The notes under the pieces were generated by a model that was not told where the DNA came from, did not search any database, and was given only the letters and a program-made list of their open reading frames with translations. Shown one piece after another: positions 1 to 5,251 of a stretch of DNA of 12,053 nucleotides. A program made the translations under genes and the position numbers. Position 1 is the stretch's first letter. Every line of letters begins with the position of its first letter. The DNA is from Vicinamibacteria bacterium (GTDB taxonomy: Bacteria; Acidobacteriota; Vicinamibacteria; Vicinamibacterales; UBA2999): positions 1 through 12,053 of the forward strand of contig JAICEG010000120.1 in assembly GCA_025924295.1 (NCBI GenBank), given 5' to 3'.

Positions 1-223
1 ACTTCTTGACGAAGTGGCTCGCCTGCATCTTCGGCAGCATGTCGAGCTCTTTGAGAACCCAGTAGGTCTCTGGAATCAGCGACTCGCCGATGTGAAATCT
101 CGGAAAACGTTCCCGCTCGAAGAGCTGAACGGCGATGCCCTTCTTGGCCAGGAGCGTGGACACCGTCGAGCCTGCCGGTCCCCCGCCCACAACGACAACA
201 TCTGGATCCATGTTCTGTGTCAT
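1..223 (-). CDS. FAD-dependent oxidoreductase, tryptophan-halogenase-like family (N-terminus only, cut by left edge)
   Basis: The first 74 residues are visible. They show a Rossmann FAD-binding start, with VVVGGGPAGST at residues 10-20 (GxGxxG type), an acidic end of the second strand (FERE, 35-38), and FPRFHIGESLIP at 40-51. The last motif is typical of flavin-dependent halogenases of the CmlS/PltA kind and their many non-halogenating relatives. The visible part ends in HFVKK; in related halogenases a lysine close to this position is catalytic, so K73 or K74 is a candidate (family knowledge plus inference). The WxWxIP region and substrate pocket lie outside the window, so halogenation cannot be claimed. 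The ATG at 223 overlaps the TGA of the upstream ligase gene (ATGA), which suggests translational coupling and favours this start over the in-frame ATG at 211. It is the fourth gene of the minus-strand operon and could equally be a hydroxylase or reductase of the same fold. Confidence 0.85.
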   Translation of the reverse strand, partial: MTQNMDPDVVVVGGGPAGSTVSTLLAKKGIAVQLFERERFPRFHIGESLIPETYWVLKELDMLPKMQASHFVKK

Positions 224-1509
224 GACTCTACGACGAAACGATTGGCCTTCATCTCGAACCGCGGCAGCGTGCCGGACTCGACCACGTTCACGTTGACACT
301 CAGGCCAAGTGCCTCACGAAGGTGATACGCCACCCGCGACGCCACGGCATTACTGTCCTCGAATTCGGGCGCGACCTCGATCTCCAGCCGCAGCGAGCGC
401 ATCGACCCATGCCGCGACACGATCGACCGGAACTCCACCACTTCCGGTAACCGCCGCACGACCGACTCGATGCCGACGGGATACACGTTCACCCCGCGGA
501 TGTTCACCATGTCGTCGGCGCGCCCGAGGATGCCGCCTTCGAGGCGAGCCCAGGTCCGGCCGCAGCGACACGGTTCCGAACGCCGCACGACGATATCTCC
601 GGTGCGGTAGCGAATCACCGGGCTGGCGGTGCGTCCGAGGTTGGTCAACACCAGTTCCCCGGTCTGGCCATCGGCGACCTCGAGCCCTGTCTTCAGGTCG
701 AGGACCTCGGCAATGAATTCCGCTTCGTTGATGTGGAGCGAACCGGGTGCCTCCCAGCATTCGAAGCTCACTGGACCGACTTCCGTCAGGCCGTGATGAT
801 CGATCACGCGTGCGCCCCAGCTGCGCTCGATCCGATCGCGCGTCGCCGGGATGCTGCCGCCGGGCTCGCCCGCGACGATCAGCATGCGCACGGTTCCTTC
901 GCTGAGCGGCTTGCGATGCTCCTGTTCGGCGATCTCCGCCAGCCGCAGCGCATAGGTCGGCGTACAGCAGACGACCGTGGCGCCGATGTTCTCGATCATC
1001 GACAACCGGATCTGGCTCGACATGCCGCCGCCGGGGACGCAGTGCAGCCCAATCTGCGGCCCCGCTTCGAAGCCCGCCCAGAAGCCAAGGAAGGGACCGA
1101 ACGAGAATGGAAAGAACACGCGATCGCCGGGCCCGACGCGCGCCCCGCGATATACCGCCTTCCAGCATTCGAGCAGCCACTGCCAGCTCTCATTGGTGTC
1201 GATCCAGCGCAGTGGCCTGCCCGTCGATGACGAGGTCTGGCAGTAGCGCGTGTAACTGCCAAGTGGCTCGGTCAGCGCCGTCCCCCATGGCGGGTTCGCC
1301 GCCTGATCGGCGTTGAGCTCCGCCTTCGTGGTCATGGGCAGCTTCCGGAAATCCTCCGGCAGGCGCAGCGATGGCAGGTCGATACCGGTCTCGTTCAGCT
1401 TGCGCGTGTAGAACGGGTTCCGCCCGTGGACGGCCTGAAGCAGCTTCGAAAGGCGCCGGCCCTGGCACTCCGCCAGCCGATCGCGATCCAGTTGCTCGAC
1501 CTCGAGCAT
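220..1509 (-). CDS. PaaK-like adenylate-forming CoA ligase (phenylacetate-CoA ligase / CapK family)
   Basis: The 429-residue protein has the length and motif order of the PaaK branch of the ANL superfamily, which activates a carboxylic acid with ATP and transfers it to CoA. Visible motifs are the phosphate loop SSSTGRP (93-99), TPTYALRLAE (183-192), the adenine-site motif HHGLTE (238-243; the usual form is YGxTE), YRTGD (301-305) with its ribose-binding Asp, and the hinge GRADDMVNIRGVNVYP (329-344). EPCRCG (312-317) matches the cysteine-containing segment common in this family. The likely substrate is an aryl or acyl acid, but the sequence does not fix it. ATG at 1509 directly follows the TAG of the thioesterase gene with no spacer, and a purine-rich ribosome site lies upstream. 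The stop overlaps the start of the FAD enzyme gene by 4 nt. Assignment to the family is firm; the substrate is unknown. Confidence 0.93.
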   Translation of the reverse strand: MLEVEQLDRDRLAECQGRRLSKLLQAVHGRNPFYTRKLNETGIDLPSLRLPEDFRKLPMTTKAELNADQAANPPWGTALTEPLGSYTRYCQTSSSTGRPLRWIDTNESWQWLLECWKAVYRGARVGPGDRVFFPFSFGPFLGFWAGFEAGPQIGLHCVPGGGMSSQIRLSMIENIGATVVCCTPTYALRLAEIAEQEHRKPLSEGTVRMLIVAGEPGGSIPATRDRIERSWGARVIDHHGLTEVGPVSFECWEAPGSLHINEAEFIAEVLDLKTGLEVADGQTGELVLTNLGRTASPVIRYRTGDIVVRRSEPCRCGRTWARLEGGILGRADDMVNIRGVNVYPVGIESVVRRLPEVVEFRSIVSRHGSMRSLRLEIEVAPEFEDSNAVASRVAYHLREALGLSVNVNVVESGTLPRFEMKANRFVVES

Positions 1510-1935
1510 CTACGCCTCGGCCTCCGTTGAGACCGCGAAGCGGCCGGCAATCTCGGGTGGGATCGATCGTGCCTTCATGACGCCGTCGTCGCCCCTCGTC
1601 ACGCACACCACGGTGATGGTTCCGGTGGCGATCTTCTCCGCGCCTTTGTTCAACGTGCAGACATACCGCATGCTCTTGTCGCCGATGGCGACGATACGGA
1701 TGCGCGCCGCGAACTCGTCCTCGAAACGAAGCGGGCGATGATAGTCGAAGCCGGCGGACACCCTCGGAAATCCGACGTCGGCGCCGCGCGCGGCAATGCT
1801 CAGGCCCGCCTGCCGCCACATGGCGTGTTCGGCCTCCTCCATGTAACGGAAGTACACGCTGAAATGGACGATGCCGGCGGAGTCAACTTCGTGGAAGGCG
1901 ACACGACGGTGGAGGATGAACTCTGAAAGGGGCAT
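1510..1935 (-). CDS. Hot-dog fold acyl-CoA thioesterase (4-hydroxybenzoyl-CoA thioesterase / YbgC type)
   Basis: This 141-residue protein is the usual size for a single hot-dog domain and hydrolyses acyl-CoA or acyl-carrier thioesters. The N-terminal signature EVDSAGIVHFSVYFRYME (16-33) matches the active-site loop and start of the central helix in the 4HBT/YbgC family; D18 is the expected catalytic aspartate. VSAGFDYHRPLRFEDEF (59-75) and the following strands fit the rest of the fold. A small soluble cytoplasmic enzyme is expected, as there is no signal peptide or membrane segment. It starts 5 nt after the stop of the radical SAM gene and its stop abuts the ligase start, so the three are probably one transcript. 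In aryl-polyene and related clusters such thioesterases sit next to ligases and flavoenzymes, which is context and not proof. The substrate is unknown. The ribosome site is weak, which fits coupling. Confidence 0.9.
   Translation of the reverse strand: MPLSEFILHRRVAFHEVDSAGIVHFSVYFRYMEEAEHAMWRQAGLSIAARGADVGFPRVSAGFDYHRPLRFEDEFAARIRIVAIGDKSMRYVCTLNKGAEKIATGTITVVCVTRGDDGVMKARSIPPEIAGRFAVSTEAEA
1515..1525 (-). promoter_or_regulatory. Ribosome binding site of the PaaK-like ligase gene
   Basis: On the minus strand GGAGG (1525-1521) lies 11 nt, and GAGG (1518-1515) 5 nt, before the ATG at 1509. Both sit inside the 3' end of the thioesterase gene, whose TAG touches this ATG. They support the chosen start and fit re-initiation after the upstream stop. 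Confidence 0.55.
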
Positions 1936-1940
1936 CCGCT

Positions 1941-3275
1941 CTAGGTGTATCGAATCCCGAGATGCTCTGGCAGGAAGAAGCGTTTGAGCAGCCCGTCGAC
2001 GCGAAGCAATCCTTCGCGAGTCAGGGCGACACGTTCCGCACTGCGCTCGGCGATGTACCCGTCTGCCGCGATCGAGTCGAGCGGGTCGCGGAAACGCTGG
2101 AGCACATCGGCGCCGTACTTCTCCTGGAAGTACACAGGGCGGATCGATCCCAGTTTCAGTTGAAGGATGAACTCGCGGATCAAACGCTCTTCGTGGGTCG
2201 GGCGATAGGCGCGGCTGAGTGGAATGTCGTCGCGGCGAATCGCCTCAGCATAGGTCTCCCACGTGTCGAGGTTCTGGACGTGGACGCCGTTCATGTGGCC
2301 GAACGACGCGACCCCCAGCCCCACCATGTCGGCGCCCTGCCACAGCCGGTCGGTGTAGATGAACCGCGTGCGCTCGGGATTCTTGACCGCCGTGTACGCA
2401 CTTCGAACGTAGTAGCCGTTGGCTTCGAGTGCCGCGAACGCCTCGCCAACCCAGCGCCGCTTGGTCGACCAGTCGGCAACCGGCTGCGCGAACCGGCCGG
2501 TCCCCTTCAGCAGGTTCCCGCTGATGGTGGTGTTGAACGGTAGTTCCATCTGGTAGATGGTCACGCTGTCGGGTTGCAGCTCCAGCGTGCGATCGATGCA
2601 GACGCGCCAGTTCTCGTCCGTCTCACCGAGCATCCCGGCAATGAGATCGATGTTGATCTGCGGAAAACCCAGCGAGCGTGCAAACTCATAGGCCCGGCCG
2701 ATCTCCGGTGAACGATGCGCCCGTCCGTTACTCTCGAGAATCTCGTCGCTGAAGTTCTCCACGCCCAGACTCAGGCGAGTGACACCGATCCCGCGAATCG
2801 ATGCCAGCTTGGCCTCGGTCAGCGTCCCCGGCTCGCACTCGAAGGTCACTTCCTCGGCCTGTCGCCACGATGTGACCGCGTTCAGCCGGGACACCAGGCC
2901 TTCGAGCTGTTTCGTCGAGAGGAACGACGGTGTCCCGCCGCCAAAGTAGACGAAGTTCAGCGGCCGTCCGGCTATCGACGGAAGGTTCGCGTACAGCTCC
3001 CACTCGTGCGCGAGCACGTCGAGGTAGTCGGCCACTTCCTGTGCGTTCTTGTCCGTGTAGACACGGAAATAGCAGAAGTGGCATCGCTTCCGGCAGAACG
3101 GGATGTGGAGATACAACCCGAGTGGCACCCCGGGCGCCGGGGGTGACGCGAATGCCGGTCGTCCATCCGACGCGACCGCCGCCGTTGACCACGTTGAAAA
3201 TGGCGGATAAGTGGCGACGAAGTAGCTCCCGACTTCAGTCGGGTCCGCCAGGGCAGAGGGGGTGTGATCGATCAC
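1941..3275 (-). CDS. HemN-like radical SAM protein (coproporphyrinogen III oxidase family, probably not a true HemN)
   Basis: Counted from the GTG at 3275 the protein has 444 residues. HIPFCRKRCHFC holds the CX3CX2C cluster ligands (C61, C65, C68) that bind the 4Fe-4S centre and SAM. GGGTPS (112-117) is the SAM-contacting glycine motif, RLSLGVENF (167-175) and INIDLIAG follow, and GLGVASFG (319-326) plus the HEERLIREF region match the HemN C-terminal part. The residue two after the last cluster Cys is Phe, as in HemW, not the Cys of HemN. The usual Gln in the RLSxGxQ motif is Glu here. These deviations and the neighbours argue against haem synthesis. A class C methyltransferase-like or other carbon-centred radical reaction on the product of the ligase and thioesterase is possible (inference). 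No ATG exists at the 5' end. GTG 3275 is preferred because an AT-rich promoter-like element lies just upstream; the frame stays open to another GTG at 3335. It is the first gene of the operon. Confidence 0.88.
   Translation of the reverse strand: MIDHTPSALADPTEVGSYFVATYPPFSTWSTAAVASDGRPAFASPPAPGVPLGLYLHIPFCRKRCHFCYFRVYTDKNAQEVADYLDVLAHEWELYANLPSIAGRPLNFVYFGGGTPSFLSTKQLEGLVSRLNAVTSWRQAEEVTFECEPGTLTEAKLASIRGIGVTRLSLGVENFSDEILESNGRAHRSPEIGRAYEFARSLGFPQINIDLIAGMLGETDENWRVCIDRTLELQPDSVTIYQMELPFNTTISGNLLKGTGRFAQPVADWSTKRRWVGEAFAALEANGYYVRSAYTAVKNPERTRFIYTDRLWQGADMVGLGVASFGHMNGVHVQNLDTWETYAEAIRRDDIPLSRAYRPTHEERLIREFILQLKLGSIRPVYFQEKYGADVLQRFRDPLDSIAADGYIAERSAERVALTREGLLRVDGLLKRFFLPEHLGIRYT
3264..3275. 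repeat. Perfect 12-bp palindrome GTGATCGATCAC over the proposed start codon
   Basis: The 12 bases are exactly self-complementary and cover the first four codons of the radical SAM gene, if GTG 3275 is the start. A short palindrome at the start of an operon, just downstream of a TATATA-like element, is where a repressor operator could sit. It resembles half-sites of CRP/FNR-type regulators but has the wrong spacing for either. A chance match remains possible. Confidence 0.35.
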
Positions 3276-3284
3276 GCTAGGACC

Positions 3285-3292
3285 ACTATATA
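3285..3292 (-). promoter_or_regulatory. Candidate -10 element of the minus-strand biosynthetic operon
   Basis: On the minus strand TATATAGT lies about 10 nt before the GTG at 3275 in an otherwise GC-rich region. If used, the transcript would begin close to the start codon, giving a leaderless or nearly leaderless mRNA; this would fit the lack of a good Shine-Dalgarno sequence. No convincing -35 hexamer stands 16-18 nt upstream, so the call is weak. Confidence 0.25.
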
Positions 3293-3331
3293 CCGCTGTC
3301 CACGGGTTGACACGCACACGACCCGACTGCA

Positions 3332-3350
3332 ACACTCACGCGGCGAGTGT
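3332..3350. repeat. Inverted repeat ACACTC-N7-GAGTGT in the divergent intergenic region
   Basis: The 6-bp arms are perfect and lie between the two divergent genes. Immediately after them on the plus strand stands TATATT (3353-3358), a five-of-six match to the -10 consensus. The repeat may be an operator for the plus-strand gene or for both genes. With arms this short, chance cannot be excluded. Confidence 0.25.
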
Positions 3351-3352
3351 CG

Positions 3353-3358
3353 TATATT
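3353..3358 (+). promoter_or_regulatory. Candidate -10 element (TATATT) for the small membrane protein gene
   Basis: TATATT matches five of six positions of the bacterial -10 consensus and is one of two AT-rich spots in this 210-bp divergent region. No good -35 is found at 16-18 nt upstream; the perfect TTGACA at 3307-3312 is 40 nt away. If it were used, the leader would be about 120 nt and would contain the inverted repeat at 3416-3440. Confidence 0.2.
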
Positions 3359-3415
3359 TCGGCCTCCACGGGCGGCCGCGACACGTACTGATATTGATGA
3401 TTCACGTCCACTGGG

Positions 3416-3440
3416 GTTGCGCGCAGACCAACGGCGCAAC
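3416..3440. repeat. Inverted repeat GTTGCGC-N11-GCGCAAC (possible leader hairpin or operator)
   Basis: Perfect 7-bp arms with an 11-nt loop lie 45 nt before the ATG of the small membrane protein. In RNA this could form a GC-rich hairpin in the leader. No U-run follows, so it is not a classical terminator. The arms are short enough to occur by chance in GC-rich DNA. Confidence 0.25.
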
Positions 3441-3472
3441 GCCACTCCGACGATCAACGTGAGCGAAATGGT

Positions 3473-3477
3473 GAGGA
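3473..3477 (+). promoter_or_regulatory. Ribosome binding site deciding the start of the small membrane protein
   Basis: GAGGA stands 8 nt before the ATG at 3486, which is good Shine-Dalgarno spacing. The in-frame ATG at 3468 lies before this site and has only a weak GTGAG upstream. The ATG at 3486 is therefore preferred. Confidence 0.6.
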
Positions 3478-3485
3478 AGAAATCA

Positions 3486-3935
3486 ATGGTTTGGGTGATC
3501 TTCGTCGCAGGAGCCGTCCTGTCCTGGGGGGCGTATGGCGCGCTCCTTCATCTCGGGCAGACCCAACTGGGAAATCCGCTGAAGGCGCTGCTGTGCGTCG
3601 GCGCGGCGTACTTCCTGATCGGCGTGCTGCTCCCGGTCGCCGCCCTCGGATCCCAGGGGCAGTTGTCCAACTTCCCGACTCAGGGGCTCATCATCGCAAC
3701 CGTCGCGGGCGGGCTTGGTGCCGCCGGCGCGGCCTGCATCATCTGGGCATTCAGGACGGGTGGTCTTCCCGTCTATGTGATGCCACTCGTCTTCGGCGGC
3801 GCGCCCATCGTCAACGTGCTTGTCTCGATGGTGATCCATCCGCCCAAAACGGCACTCAACCCGATGCTCTTCGTCGGGTTCCTGCTCGCATCAATCGGCG
3901 CAGGGCTGGTCTTGTACTTCCGCCCCACGGCGTAG
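3486..3935 (+). CDS. Small integral membrane protein, half-size DMT/EamA-like
   Basis: The 149-residue product is almost entirely hydrophobic, with five likely membrane segments near residues 2-22, 33-54, 67-89, 95-117 and 127-145. GGLGAAGAACIIWAF (75-89) and VYVMPLVFGGAPIVN (96-110), with small residues next to helix ends, and the final helix followed by RP, resemble one repeat of the drug/metabolite transporter (EamA) superfamily. Full EamA carriers have ten helices; a five-helix form would need to dimerise to make a transport path. The substrate cannot be read from the sequence. The gene runs opposite to everything else in the window, divergent from the radical SAM operon and convergent with the propeller cluster (11 nt between stop codons). 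The family link rests on pattern recognition and is moderate; that it is a real membrane protein gene is likely. Confidence 0.75.
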   Translation: MVWVIFVAGAVLSWGAYGALLHLGQTQLGNPLKALLCVGAAYFLIGVLLPVAALGSQGQLSNFPTQGLIIATVAGGLGAAGAACIIWAFRTGGLPVYVMPLVFGGAPIVNVLVSMVIHPPKTALNPMLFVGFLLASIGAGLVLYFRPTA

Positions 3936-3946
3936 CCGTGTCCGGG

Positions 3947-5251
3947 TCACAGACCGATCGCGAAGAGATTGCTTTCGGTCCGGATATACCAGCGCCCATC
4001 AACGAGGGCGGGGGTGGCGAGAGTGCTTTCGCCAATCCGATTCGTGCGAAGCAGCTCGAAGGTCGGACCCGCCTTCAGCACGAACGTCTCTCCTTCATCG
4101 TTGGTGAAGAAGATCTTGCCGTCGACGGCGATCGGTGACGCCGAGAAGCCTTCGCGCCGCGCCACGCCAAGCCGGTTCTGCCACATCAGCTTGCCGCTGG
4201 TCGCGTGGAAGCTCGTGACGATGCTCTGCATGTCGTTGACCATGTAGAGATGCTCGCCATAGAGAATCGGCGAGGGGACGAAGGGGGATCCACGCGGAGT
4301 CGTCCATGCCACGTGACTTTTCGTGACGTCGCCTTTGCCTCCCGGTCGAATCGCGAGCGTCGGACCCGCGCGGCCCGATGAGCAGAAGACCATGCCGTAG
4401 CCGACCACTGGCGTCGGAATCACCTCGTACGTCGGCCCGGCGCAACTCCACAGCTCTGCGCCGGTGTCGGGGTTGTAGGCCTGCACTTTGAGCTGCCCGT
4501 TCACGATGATCTCGTCGTGATCGACGACGCGAACGGCAATGGGTGTGCCCCAGCCGACGTTTGCTTCTCGTGGTGTCGTCCAGATGGTCTTCCCCGTTCG
4601 AGTATCGAAGGCAGCGATGAACGAATTGCGCGACTGGTCCTGATAGAGGATCAATCGATCTTTGTAGAGCAATGGCGACCCCGCGGTACCGTGATACGCC
4701 TCCATCTGGCCCAGGTCACGATGCCAGACCTGTTTTCCGTTCATGTCGACCGCCATCAAACCCCTGGGGCCGAACGACGCGTACACGCGCTGTCCATCCG
4801 TGGCCGCCGTGGCTGACGCAAAACCGTTCTTGAAGTGGTTGCCGTAGGGCGTCCGTCCGTCTGGCGCAAAGGTCTCCCAGACCTTCATGCCGTCCGAACG
4901 TCGATACGCCACGATCGAGAGTCGTCGGCCGCCTTCGTAGGCAGTCGTCACGAAGATGCGATCGCCCCACACGATCGGCGACGAGTTGCCACTGCCGGGG
5001 ACCGGCACCTTCCACTTCACGTTCTCCGTGCTCGACCAGCTGTCCGGATAGCCCGTTCCACTCACGACACCCTGGCCAGACGGGCCGCGCCACCGCGGCC
5101 AGTACTTCGCGCCCTCACCGCTGTCACCCACCATCTGCACAGCGGGCGCAGGCTCCTGCCCTTCGAGGTCGGAGGACGGAACGAGGATCACGGACGCGGC
5201 GACCGAGACGAGGATCATCCGCACGATTGAAGAGGCGCCCCATTTGCTCAT
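3947..5251 (-). CDS. Exported PQQ-like beta-propeller repeat protein (third of three)
   Basis: The product has 434 residues. A signal peptide is likely at about 1-32 (charged MSKWGASSIVR, then MILVSVAASVILVP). Propeller blades follow, with WPRWRGP (51-57), WSSTENVKW (72-80), PIVWGD (92-97), repeated DxxTGxxxW blade motifs (for example FDTRTGKTIW, 215-224, and PDTGAELW, 261-268), RPGGKGDVT (302-310) and GPTFELL (395-401). This is the PQQ-binding-like/BamB-type fold of Acidobacteria and Planctomycetes. Nothing shows PQQ binding or dehydrogenase chemistry; a scaffold or ligand-binding role in the periplasm is as likely. ATG 5251 overlaps the TGA of the preceding propeller gene by 4 nt. The frame stays open to 5485, but that extension is Arg-rich, overlaps the neighbour and would bury the signal peptide, so it is rejected. 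It shares its motif series with the propeller at 6733-8013, so the two are probably duplicates. Confidence 0.9.
   Translation of the reverse strand: MSKWGASSIVRMILVSVAASVILVPSSDLEGQEPAPAVQMVGDSGEGAKYWPRWRGPSGQGVVSGTGYPDSWSSTENVKWKVPVPGSGNSSPIVWGDRIFVTTAYEGGRRLSIVAYRRSDGMKVWETFAPDGRTPYGNHFKNGFASATAATDGQRVYASFGPRGLMAVDMNGKQVWHRDLGQMEAYHGTAGSPLLYKDRLILYQDQSRNSFIAAFDTRTGKTIWTTPREANVGWGTPIAVRVVDHDEIIVNGQLKVQAYNPDTGAELWSCAGPTYEVIPTPVVGYGMVFCSSGRAGPTLAIRPGGKGDVTKSHVAWTTPRGSPFVPSPILYGEHLYMVNDMQSIVTSFHATSGKLMWQNRLGVARREGFSASPIAVDGKIFFTNDEGETFVLKAGPTFELLRTNRIGESTLATPALVDGRWYIRTESNLFAIGL

Noticed and set aside
350..1180. 276-codon open frame on the minus strand inside the ligase gene
   Set aside because: Arg-rich out-of-frame reading of the PaaK-like gene, whose own motifs are all intact.
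1941..3275. Naming the radical SAM gene hemN or hemW
   Set aside because: Motif deviations and an operon of ligase, thioesterase and flavoenzyme make a haem role unlikely; family resemblance alone does not justify the symbol.
3307..3312. Perfect TTGACA -35 hexamer on the plus strand
   Set aside because: No acceptable -10 at 16-18 nt; the nearest good one (TATATT, 3353) is 40 nt away.
3276..3335. Extension of the radical SAM protein to GTG 3335, TTG 3332 or GTG 3317
   Set aside because: None has a usable ribosome site, and the extension would run through the AT-rich promoter-like element. It cannot be fully excluded.
3264..3485. Longer N-terminus (74 extra codons) for the small membrane protein
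   Set aside because: The extra residues are polar, Arg/Thr-rich and cover the divergent control region; GAGGA before ATG 3486 marks the better start.
3945..3955. GGTC-ACA-GACC stem between convergent genes as a terminator
   Set aside because: Only 4 bp of stem and no T-run on either strand.
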